NCBI GenBank assembly: GCA_964553255.1
Contig: CAZKJS010000002.1
Span: 1 to 64,000 of the forward strand
From: JAQUCI01 sp964553255
GTDB lineage: Bacteria > Bacillota_I > Bacilli_A > Erysipelotrichales > Erysipelotrichaceae
Length of the DNA stretch: 64,000 nucleotides
Direction of reading: 5' to 3'
Shown: one piece after another, positions 36,012 through 43,243 of the stretch
Layout of the letters: every line of letters starts with the position of its first letter
Position numbering within the stretch: the first letter of the stretch is position 1
Notes under the pieces: model-generated
Told to the model about the DNA's origin: nothing
Seen by the model: the letters and a program-made list of their open reading frames with translations, nothing else
Database searches by the model: none
Program-made: the position numbers and the translations under genes

Positions 36012-37112
36012 TTATACCATCTCCTTCATGTCTATGATCTTTCCCTGATTGATATGAAACAATCTTGTTTTAGTGGGAAGAAATATCTTTATATCTTCAA
36101 TATCGGTTGTTGTGATGATTGTTTGTGCTTGTAGAGGTAGAGCCATCAACAATGCTTTACGCCTTTTAGCGTCTAACTCTGACAACACATCATCTAATAA
36201 TAATACGGGATAAGAATGTTTTTTATCATAGATATAATTGATCAAAGCGATCTTTAACGCTAATACGATCATTCTTTTCTGCCCTTGTGATGCAAAATTA
36301 GCAACTACATCATCATTGATGTAAAAAACCAAATCATCCTTATGGATACCTACTATTGTTTGTTTTTGTTGTTTATCTCGTAAAAGGTATTGTTGATAAC
36401 GCTTTGTTAACACGGTCTCAATATCAATCATTTCTTCAACCGGCTTTAAGTAAACAATCTTAATCACATCTTCTTTACCAGCTATCTGTTGATAAGTTTC
36501 AGTTATTCTTAGGTTTAGTTCATCTACAAATGTTTGTCTTTCTTTGATCAAATATAACTGTGCTTGGATTAGTTGCTGAGTTAAAACCGCTAGGTAAGTG
36601 TCGTCTTTAACATCGGTCTTAAGAAAATTATTACGCTCCTTTAACGTCTTTTGGTATTGATTAAGCTTTATCATGTATTCTCTATTTATCTTGCCAATCT
36701 CAAGATCACACAATTTACGACGTATACGTGGTGCACCATCAAACAGTTGAAGATCATCAGGTACAAACACAACCGCATTTAGAACACCGATAAATTCACT
36801 TGCTTTTCTAACCATTTGTTTTTGGATAGCTAAGTTTTTTCCTGCCTTAAATATTTGAGCAAACAATTGCAAAGTCGACTCATTCTCTTTTATCACACAA
36901 AATATCTGTGCTCTTTCACTATCTTTTAAGATCAAATCTTGATCATTGTTTGTACGAAAGGATCTTGTGGCACTTACAAAAGCGATGCTTTCCAATAGGT
37001 TTGTTTTGCCTTGAGCGTTATCACCAACAAAAACATTGATAGCTGATGAAAGTTTGATCTCACAGTTTTGATAGTTACGAAAGTTACGTAACTTTAAGCT
37101 TTCAATTATCAT
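36012..37112 (-). CDS. recF: DNA replication and repair protein RecF
   Basis: 366 residues of the SMC-like ABC family. Walker A GDNAQGKT (30-37), the signature region FASQGQKR and Walker B LLLDDVLSELD are intact. RecF binds gapped DNA and loads RecA with RecO and RecR. Its ATG overlaps the rlbA TGA stop by 4 bp. Confidence 0.96.
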   Translation of the reverse strand: MIIESLKLRNFRNYQNCEIKLSSAINVFVGDNAQGKTNLLESIAFVSATRSFRTNNDQDLILKDSERAQIFCVIKENESTLQLFAQIFKAGKNLAIQKQMVRKASEFIGVLNAVVFVPDDLQLFDGAPRIRRKLCDLEIGKINREYMIKLNQYQKTLKERNNFLKTDVKDDTYLAVLTQQLIQAQLYLIKERQTFVDELNLRITETYQQIAGKEDVIKIVYLKPVEEMIDIETVLTKRYQQYLLRDKQQKQTIVGIHKDDLVFYINDDVVANFASQGQKRMIVLALKIALINYIYDKKHSYPVLLLDDVLSELDAKRRKALLMALPLQAQTIITTTDIEDIKIFLPTKTRLFHINQGKIIDMKEMV

Positions 37113-37312
37113 TTGCCTATTTTAAAAATCTTGCCTTCAATATTAACCTCATCACCGGCATACAATTTACGACCTCTACGATCTTCTTTAACGTTATTAA
37201 CACTTATTTTAAGTGTCTTGACAAGTAGTTTAGCTTCTCCGCCCGATGAGGCTATATCAACCATTTTCAACAGTTGTTGCAAGGTTATATATTCAGATGT
37301 GATTTTAATCAT
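37109..37312 (-). CDS. yaaA: S4 domain protein YaaA/RlbA
   Basis: 67 residues, nearly all one S4 RNA-binding domain (ITLQQLLKMVDIASSGGEAKLLVKTLKISVN, read in parts). It always sits between dnaN and recF in Firmicutes and is thought to act in ribosome assembly. A -10 hexamer TATAAT (37348-37353 on the minus strand) lies just upstream, so this part of the cluster can be transcribed apart from dnaA-dnaN. It ends in TGA. Confidence 0.9.
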   Translation of the reverse strand: MIKITSEYITLQQLLKMVDIASSGGEAKLLVKTLKISVNNVKEDRRGRKLYAGDEVNIEGKIFKIGK

Positions 37313-37354
37313 TGTGTGCCTTTCTTGTGTTGTTAAGAGACATTAATATTATAA

Positions 37355-37389
37355 CATAAAAACCACCCTAATGAAAGTTTTGGGTGGTT
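37355..37389 (-). terminator. Terminator between dnaN and rlbA
   Basis: Arms AACCACCC and GGGTGGTT (37361-37368, 37382-37389) with a 13-nt loop are followed on the minus strand by TTTTTATG. It would end the dnaA-dnaN transcript before rlbA-recF-gyrBA. Confidence 0.8.
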
Positions 37390-37452
37390 AATGATTAATG
37401 ATTAATTGGTCTTGTTTTGTGGTTTAGAATAAACCTAACACGCCAAGAAAGG

Positions 37453-38592
37453 CTAATTATAAGTGCGAACAGGCAACACCAACTGAAGAACGCTGTTGTC
37501 GTCTGTGTTCTGTACGATAAACGGCTTCATATCACCACTGAAAGATATCTTGACAACCGTCCCTCCCAACACTCTTATAGCACCTAGAACATATCTACTA
37601 CTAAATGATATTTCAATTGGTTCACCACTATAAGAAATTGTGTCAATCTTTTCAACTGAAGAACCAACCTCTTGTGATTTTGTAGATATATATACCTCAT
37701 CACTATTAGCTGAAAGTTTAACGATTGATATACCGTCGCTTTTAATAAATTGTGCTCTATCTATCGCATTTAGTATGTCCCGCGCATCAACAACCAACTC
37801 ATGTTTAAACTCTGTAGGTATCAATCTATTTGTTTCTGGGTAAGTACCATCAATTAGTCGGGTTTGGATAACAGTGTCCTCAATCCAAAATTGTGCCTTT
37901 TTATCAGAAACAGCAATAAGTATCTTTTCATCTTTTTCAAAGATGCGTGATAACTCATTTGAGCTCTTACCAACTTCATTTAAGCTTTTAGCTGGTATTG
38001 TTATATTAAATTTATTTTCCGTGTCTAAAGTAACAACTTTACGCGCTAAACGATAGCTATCTGTAGCAACACACTCAAGTTCAATGCCATCACACTTAAA
38101 ATTGACACCGGTTAAAACCGGTCTTGTTTCTTTGTCGCTTGCCGCAAAACAAGTTTGCGTTATTATCTTCATTAAAACATCAGCTTCCAGTTTAAATTGA
38201 TTAGCTGGTTGTGAAAAATCAATAGCTGGATAATCATCAACATTCATACCATTTAATTTAAACTCAGCTGCTTGCCAGCTAAACTTAGTTAAAGTACCAT
38301 CAATTGTTTCAATTTCAATTTCATCAGCATCTATCTTTCTTACAAGTTCTAAGATATTACGAGCTTCAATAACAACGGCTCCCGATTCTTTGATATCAAG
38401 TAAAAAATCAGAACCCTTCTTGATTGTTTTTTTGATTGATATATCAGCATCACTGCCAGTCAAACAAATCTCGTCTTCTTTAACTTCAATTTTGATACCA
38501 GATAATAACGGTAACGGTGAGTTCGCCGAGATCGCTCTTGCTACAGTTGATAAAGCTCCATAAAATTCTTTTTTGGATATTTTGAAATACAC
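37453..38592 (-). CDS. dnaN: DNA polymerase III beta sliding clamp
   Basis: 379 residues, three repeated clamp domains, ending in the typical VLPVRTYN. It starts with GTG at 38592, with AGGAGG 9 nt upstream. The ring tethers polymerase III to DNA and also binds MutL, MutS and DnaA regulators. It is separated from dnaA by a 147-bp region with DnaA boxes. Confidence 0.97.
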   Translation of the reverse strand: MYFKISKKEFYGALSTVARAISANSPLPLLSGIKIEVKEDEICLTGSDADISIKKTIKKGSDFLLDIKESGAVVIEARNILELVRKIDADEIEIETIDGTLTKFSWQAAEFKLNGMNVDDYPAIDFSQPANQFKLEADVLMKIITQTCFAASDKETRPVLTGVNFKCDGIELECVATDSYRLARKVVTLDTENKFNITIPAKSLNEVGKSSNELSRIFEKDEKILIAVSDKKAQFWIEDTVIQTRLIDGTYPETNRLIPTEFKHELVVDARDILNAIDRAQFIKSDGISIVKLSANSDEVYISTKSQEVGSSVEKIDTISYSGEPIEISFSSRYVLGAIRVLGGTVVKISFSGDMKPFIVQNTDDNSVLQLVLPVRTYN

Positions 38593-38611
38593 GCGGGGTA
38601 TCCTCCTTTAT

Positions 38612-38739
38612 TTATCAATACTGATTAACTTAATAACAATAAGGAATGTGGGTAATGCGGATAAGTGTCATAAAAGCACCTATTCTCCTTATATTTTACC
38701 ACTTTTTAATGTTAATTAAAAGTGAATAAATGTGGATGA
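38612..38739. other. DnaA-box cluster in the dnaA-dnaN spacer (second origin module)
   Basis: Four DnaA-box-like 9-mers: TTATCAATA (38612-38620), TGTGGGTAA (38647-38655), TGCGGATAA (38656-38664) and TGTGGATGA (38731-38739). The middle two are head to tail with no gap. Next to them is an AT-rich stretch (38669-38730). In Bacillus the unwinding region lies in this spacer, so this may be where strands open. Confidence 0.65.
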
Positions 38740-40098
38740 TCAATCATTAAACAAAAGTTTTTCAATATCTTTTATCGCTAAATTTAAAGCGATATCACTC
38801 TTTAATTTCTTCTCAATTTTACGGCAAGCATTCATTACCGTTGAGTGATCTCTTTTACCAAACTCATCACCAATTTTCATATAGGGAACATCTAAATGTT
38901 TACGACACAGATACATAGCGATATGTCTAGCGTCAGTGATGTTTTTCGTCTTGGTCTTTGACACCAATTGTTGTTTTGTTAATCCATAGTATTCGTTAAT
39001 GCATTTTTTAATCCGATTAATTGTTAACTCGTCTTTTTGAGTTATCTCAACATCGTCTTTGAACGCTTCCATAGCTAACTTAAAATCAATCTCTTTATTA
39101 TCACCATATTGAATGGAAAAGAAAATCAAACGATTAAGAGCCCCTTCCAAACGACGTACGTCTTGGGAGTAATTAGTCGCGATATATGTTAATACATCTT
39201 CGTTGATTGATGAACAATCAATGCTACGATTTGACAGTTTTACCTTAAGTATCTTTAATGCTGTTTCAAACTCAGGAGAATCTATACCAAAAATCAAACC
39301 ATTAGAAAAACGACTAACTAAACGCTCTTCTAATCCTTTGATCTCACGTGGTTTATGATCACTGGTCAAGACAATACTTTTTTTGTTTTTGTGTAGTTCA
39401 TTAAAAATATTGAATAGTATTTCGTGGGTTTTTTCTTTGTTTCCTGCTAAAAACTGAATGTCGTCCAACAATAACACATCAAGAGCTTTTAATCTTTCTT
39501 TAAAATCATCTAAAGAATTACTTTTAGCAGCGTTATAAACACCAGTTATAAATTGATCACTAGTCATGTAAAGAACATTCATCTCTGGAGAATTATTCTT
39601 CACATAATTACCAATCGAGTGAAGCAAGTGCGTTTTTCCAAGACCAGAATTACCATAGATAAATAAAGGCGAATAAAGAAAGTTGTGAGGGTTGTAAGCA
39701 CAAGCTAAAGCAGCAGAGTAACATTCTTTATTTGATTGCCCAACTACGAAATTCTCAAAAGTGAAGTCGGCAATAATGTTGTCTTTAAGTTCAAAATTTG
39801 GTTTTACATTATTGTTACTATATTTAAACTCATTGATATCGTCTTGTATTAAAATATTACATGCGACTTCAAAACCAATGACTTCTTTTAAGCATTCTTC
39901 TATGCGCCAAGCCTCTTGATCCAGTATCGCTTTTTGTAATTTGGTTAAAACAACAACGATCGCAGCCTCTTTATTTAATTTATATAAACGGGTTTCTTCG
40001 AAATATGTATTAAAGACAACGCTATCAAAATAATCTTTGTGTAGTAAGACTTGTTTTGTCTGGTTCCATATTTCATTAAGATTTAATGTGGTATCCAA
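38740..40098 (-). CDS. dnaA: Chromosomal replication initiator DnaA
   Basis: 452 residues. Domain I (1-85), a short linker, the AAA+ domain III with Walker A GNSGLGKT (149-156) and LLLDDIQFL, and domain IV with GKRDHSTVMNA for DNA binding are all present. The start is TTG at 40098, with AAGGG about 10 nt upstream; no better in-frame ATG exists. It binds the boxes on both sides of its own gene, so it likely represses itself. A promoter lies at 40119-40147. Confidence 0.98.
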   Translation of the reverse strand: MDTTLNLNEIWNQTKQVLLHKDYFDSVVFNTYFEETRLYKLNKEAAIVVVLTKLQKAILDQEAWRIEECLKEVIGFEVACNILIQDDINEFKYSNNNVKPNFELKDNIIADFTFENFVVGQSNKECYSAALACAYNPHNFLYSPLFIYGNSGLGKTHLLHSIGNYVKNNSPEMNVLYMTSDQFITGVYNAAKSNSLDDFKERLKALDVLLLDDIQFLAGNKEKTHEILFNIFNELHKNKKSIVLTSDHKPREIKGLEERLVSRFSNGLIFGIDSPEFETALKILKVKLSNRSIDCSSINEDVLTYIATNYSQDVRRLEGALNRLIFFSIQYGDNKEIDFKLAMEAFKDDVEITQKDELTINRIKKCINEYYGLTKQQLVSKTKTKNITDARHIAMYLCRKHLDVPYMKIGDEFGKRDHSTVMNACRKIEKKLKSDIALNLAIKDIEKLLFND

Positions 40099-40118
40099 AG
40101 TGCAACATCCCTTCAGTA

Positions 40119-40147
40119 ATTATAATACTAAACCATTGTATAGTTAA
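40119..40147 (-). promoter_or_regulatory. Promoter of dnaA
   Basis: On the minus strand TTAACT (40142-40147), 17 bp and TATAAT (40119-40124). DnaA boxes begin about 30 bp further upstream, fitting autoregulation. Confidence 0.7.
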
Positions 40148-40175
40148 TTTCTATATGAAAAAACATGAAACAAAG

Positions 40176-40358
40176 TTATCAACATTCAATCACCAACTAA
40201 ATAGCTTTATATATAAAGGATATATAGAGATTTAGCCACTTATCAACAACTTTACAAATGTGGAAAAAATGTGGAATTCTTATGTGGATAACTTTGATTG
40301 TGGACTGTGGGGTTAATGTTGTGGAAAACGTTTACAATCCACAACACACTGTGGATAA
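40176..40358. other. oriC: Replication origin oriC, DnaA-box cluster upstream of dnaA
   Basis: Two perfect boxes TGTGGATAA (40283-40291, 40350-40358) and several near matches: TTATCAACA (40176-40184, 40240-40248), TGTGGAAAA (40259-40267, 40320-40328), TGTGGAATT (40270-40278) and, on the minus strand, TGTGGATTG (40336-40344). The two TTATCAACA boxes point opposite to the rest. An AT-rich stretch with TATATA runs (40200-40235) lies between them. The gene-free region 40148-40498 contains this cluster and nothing else that I recognise. Confidence 0.93.
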
Positions 40359-40498
40359 AAAAACGTTGATTATAAGGAATAATTTATAATAATCCCTATA
40401 ATCAACAATGATCTATCCCCAAATCAATTCCATTGTGTAAACAATGGTGGTTATCTTTAAATCGTTATTTTAAGCGCTTTTATGGTAAAAGGTTTTGT

Positions 40499-40527
40499 TT
40501 GACTTATGCTATTTAATCGGCTATAAT
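40499..40527 (+). promoter_or_regulatory. Promoter of rpmH-rnpA-yidC-khpB
   Basis: TTGACT (40499-40504), 17 bp, TATAAT (40522-40527). It is one of the strongest promoters in the window, as expected for a ribosomal protein gene. Confidence 0.88.
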
Positions 40528-40578
40528 CATAAAGCAATTGCTCAATTTGTATCAACAAAAAAGTAGGAGGTGGCTTTT

Positions 40579-40713
40579 GTGAAAAGAACATATCAACCGA
40601 GCAAAAGGAAACACCAAAAAGTCCACGGATTCAGATCTCGTATGAAATCAGTTGGAGGTCGTAAAGTGTTAGCCCGTCGTCGCGCCAAAGGCAGAAAGGT
40701 GTTGTCGGCATAA
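40579..40713 (+). CDS. rpmH: Ribosomal protein bL34
   Basis: 44 residues, the normal size of bL34, very basic: it begins MKRTYQPSKRKHQKVHGF and ends ARRRAKGRKVLSA. It starts with GTG at 40579 behind a full AGGAGGTG site, the best in the window. It is part of the large ribosomal subunit. It is followed by a terminator hairpin that reduces expression of rnpA, needed in far smaller amounts. Confidence 0.98.
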   Translation: MKRTYQPSKRKHQKVHGFRSRMKSVGGRKVLARRRAKGRKVLSA

Positions 40714-40716
40714 TCA

Positions 40717-40739
40717 AGTCACCTTAGGTGGCTTTTTTT
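40717..40739 (+). terminator. Attenuator between rpmH and rnpA
   Basis: AGTCACC/GGTGGCT (7 pairs, one G-U) with a TTA loop is followed by seven Ts. The only ribosome-site-like sequence for rnpA (AGGTGG, 40726-40731) is inside the hairpin. Confidence 0.75.
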
Positions 40740-40743
40740 CACT

Positions 40744-41121
40744 ATGCGTAAGATCAATCGAATAAAAAGAAATGAAGATTTCCAAAAACTCATCAGTTTA
40801 AGACAATATGTCTCAAATCCGACTTTTGTAATCTATTACCAAAAAGGAAAAACTGATGTCTTTCGTGGTGGTATCTCGGTTGGAAAGAAGCTAGGGAATG
40901 CGGTTAAACGTAACAAGATCAAGCGTCAAATGCGAATGATGTTAATAGATTTGATAGATGTTAGTACAGCTGTTGATTTAGTTATAATCGTTCGTAAACC
41001 ATATTTAAGCAAAAAATTTGCAGAAAATAGAAAAGACTTGTTACAACTGTTGAAAAAAGTTAAAATAAGTGAGAACGGTATCTTAATCGAGAAGGAGATT
41101 TTAGATGAAAAGATTTATTAA
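40744..41121 (+). CDS. rnpA: Ribonuclease P protein component
   Basis: 125 residues. The RNase P signature region GNAVKRNKIKRQMR (near 52-65) and the N-terminal KRNEDFQKLI are typical. It binds the RNase P RNA and helps in 5' processing of tRNA precursors. Its 3' end overlaps yidC by 17 bp. A terminator hairpin lies just before the ATG and covers its ribosome site. Confidence 0.95.
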   Translation: MRKINRIKRNEDFQKLISLRQYVSNPTFVIYYQKGKTDVFRGGISVGKKLGNAVKRNKIKRQMRMMLIDLIDVSTAVDLVIIVRKPYLSKKFAENRKDLLQLLKKVKISENGILIEKEILDEKIY

Positions 41122-41992
41122 AAACAGGAAATACATACTGTTAGCAATACTATTAATATTGCTTGCCGGTTGTACCAGAGTAATCGATTCTGAAGGCAAG
41201 GTTATTGCTGAAAAGATAATTTACACTACAACGACATTCGCTGATATGTTTTCCGAAAGTTGGTTCACAGCAATATTTGTTTATCCACTTGCTCAAGTCA
41301 TTAATCTATTGACCCCATCAGTAGGTGTGGTCATGGCCATCGTTGTTTGTACGGTTTTGGTTAATTTGATCACATTACCCATTACTGCTAAATCAACAGC
41401 GAGTTCCCAAAAAATGCAAATGATTCAGCCAGAAATGGACAAAATTAACAAGAAGTATGAAGGTAAAACTGATGAGCGTTCTCGTTTAATGCAGTCACAA
41501 GAAGTTACAGGTTTGTACAAGAAGTATGATATCAATATTGTTTCAACATTACTTGGAACATTTATCACTTTCCCTATTATTATTGCAATGTGGCAAGCAG
41601 TTCAAAGATCATATGCTGTTGCAACAGGAACCTTTATGGGTGTTGATCTTCAAGTGTCACCCTTGGCAGGACTAAAATTAGGTGGAGCAGCAGTATTGAT
41701 TTATGTGTCGTTTTATCTATTAATGGGTGTATCCCAGTATGTTTCAATTAGTTTGCCAAAATGGCTTGCTAAGAAAAAGAATAAAGAAGACCATAAGATT
41801 CGCTCATATGATAAGCCTGTAGCTAAAAAGACAGCCTCACCTGAAGTTATGACTTATTCAATGTTAGCGTTAATCATGTTCATGGGTGCTACATGGCCTA
41901 CTGCTATGTCTGTATATTGGTTAGTTAACTCAGCGGTAATGATCGTTAAAACGCTATGGGTACAAAAAGGCTTAAATAAAACGGGGCTTTAA
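41105..41992 (+). CDS. yidC: Membrane protein insertase YidC (SpoIIIJ/OxaA)
   Basis: 295 residues. A lipoprotein signal ends at LLAGC with Cys23 lipidated, as in Gram-positive YidC. The conserved core has about five membrane segments. It inserts membrane proteins alone or with SecYEG. GGAG precedes the ATG inside rnpA. The order rpmH-rnpA-yidC-khpB is conserved across Firmicutes. Confidence 0.95.
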   Translation: MKRFIKNRKYILLAILLILLAGCTRVIDSEGKVIAEKIIYTTTTFADMFSESWFTAIFVYPLAQVINLLTPSVGVVMAIVVCTVLVNLITLPITAKSTASSQKMQMIQPEMDKINKKYEGKTDERSRLMQSQEVTGLYKKYDINIVSTLLGTFITFPIIIAMWQAVQRSYAVATGTFMGVDLQVSPLAGLKLGGAAVLIYVSFYLLMGVSQYVSISLPKWLAKKKNKEDHKIRSYDKPVAKKTASPEVMTYSMLALIMFMGATWPTAMSVYWLVNSAVMIVKTLWVQKGLNKTGL

Positions 41993-41993
41993 A

Positions 41994-42608
41994 ATGGATA
42001 AGTTCAGCGCAAAAAACCTTGAAGAATTATTAGCTTTAGCAGCGACCGCTAAAAATGTTAGCGTTGCTGATTTGAGCTACTTTATTACCGAAGAGAAAAA
42101 AGGCTTTCTTGGGCTTGGTAATCAAATAACTGCTGAGGTATATTGTATGAATGATGTTCAGCAGTTCATCGCAGATTATCTAAAAACGTTTTTCTCAGGC
42201 TTGAATATCACAGCTGAGATTGATGTGGACAGAGAAGATGATGCTTTTAAAGTAATGCTAAACGCTGAAAATAACGCGGTAATAATTGGTAAAAACGGAC
42301 AAACGCTACAAGCAATAAACACTGTTGTAAAAGGTGCAACTAATTCGGCATTTAAACATCGTTTTAAGATATTGATTGATATCAATAATTATAAAACAGA
42401 TCGCTATGACAAAGTTAAAGCAGTCGCATATCGAGTTGCTAGTAGTGTACAAAAAACGAAGATTAGTGCTGTCTTAGATCCTATACCTAATGATGAGCGT
42501 CGAATTATTCATAACTACTTAAGTGCGTTTAAAAACATTCGCACCGAAAGCGAGGGCGAAGGTAGAGACAGAAGAATTCGAATCATATACGACGAAAACA
42601 AGAAATAA
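41994..42608 (+). CDS. khpB: RNA-binding protein KhpB (Jag/EloR)
   Basis: 204 residues. A Jag_N domain (1-50, with KKGFLGLG), a KH domain (around VIIGKNGQTLQAINTVVKG) and a C-terminal R3H domain (DERRIIHNYLSAF, then IRIIYDENKK) are in order. KhpB pairs with KhpA, binds many RNAs and affects cell elongation. It follows yidC by one base. The usual downstream mnmE-mnmG genes are absent here. Confidence 0.94.
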   Translation: MDKFSAKNLEELLALAATAKNVSVADLSYFITEEKKGFLGLGNQITAEVYCMNDVQQFIADYLKTFFSGLNITAEIDVDREDDAFKVMLNAENNAVIIGKNGQTLQAINTVVKGATNSAFKHRFKILIDINNYKTDRYDKVKAVAYRVASSVQKTKISAVLDPIPNDERRIIHNYLSAFKNIRTESEGEGRDRRIRIIYDENKK

Positions 42609-42627
42609 CGAGCAATCGTTATTTCTT
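42600..42627 (+). terminator. Hairpin after khpB
   Basis: AAGAAATAACG and CGTTATTTCTT (42600-42610, 42617-42627) form an 11-bp stem with a 6-nt loop overlapping the khpB stop. The following T-run is poor, so termination may be partial. Confidence 0.6.
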
Positions 42628-42673
42628 ATTAAATAAGCAAGCAATAATGTATAATTGTTTTAATGGAGGCAGT

Positions 42674-43243
42674 ATGAAATTAATTGTTGGGCTGGGGAAT
42701 CCTGGTAGAGAATATGAGAAAACAAGACACAATATTGGATTTATGGTAGTTGATGCCTTGCTTGATCATTTGGGTATAAAATTAGATCAACGCAAATTTA
42801 AAGCTCATTTTGTAAAAACTAAAATCGCAAATCATGATGTTATCATTGCTAAACCATTGACTTACATGAATCTATCAGGACAAGCAATTGGTGAGCTAGC
42901 ACAGTATTTTAATATTGATAATCAAGATATTTTAATCATATATGATGATTTTGATTTACCACTTGGTAAACTTCGTTTAAGAATGAAAGGAAACGGTGGG
43001 AGTCACAATGGCATGAAAAGTGTTGTATCACACTTGAATTCTTCATCCATCAATCGTCTACGAATAGGTATTGATAAAAATCCTATGATCCAACAAAAAG
43101 ACTATGTGTTAGGTAAGTTCTCAAAAGAAGAGCGAATAATACTAAAACAAACATTAACGAGATGTACAGAAGCGTTAATTGATTATCCTCAAATGAACTT
43201 TGTTGATTTAATGACTAAGTATAATACAGGTAAAAATGAATAA
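42674..43243 (+). CDS. pth: Peptidyl-tRNA hydrolase
   Basis: 189 residues from the ATG at 42674, with GGAGG 4 nt upstream; an ATG at 42647 in frame lies in the promoter region. Active-site residues Asn9, His19, Asn66, Asp91 and Asn112 are in place. It releases peptides from prematurely dropped peptidyl-tRNA. A TATAAT (42650-42655) lies 18 bp upstream. It overlaps mfd by 8 bp, the common pth-mfd pair. Confidence 0.95.
   Translation: MKLIVGLGNPGREYEKTRHNIGFMVVDALLDHLGIKLDQRKFKAHFVKTKIANHDVIIAKPLTYMNLSGQAIGELAQYFNIDNQDILIIYDDFDLPLGKLRLRMKGNGGSHNGMKSVVSHLNSSSINRLRIGIDKNPMIQQKDYVLGKFSKEERIILKQTLTRCTEALIDYPQMNFVDLMTKYNTGKNE

Noticed and set aside
37109..37112. Possible use of TGA as tryptophan (Mycoplasma code)
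   Set aside because: Several genes end in TGA exactly where the family ends (rlbA, mutS, mutL, miaA, mfd, pfkB-like), and many tryptophans are TGG.
39354..39367. CACGTG in dnaA as a third parS
   Set aside because: Flanking bases do not match the 16-bp palindrome.
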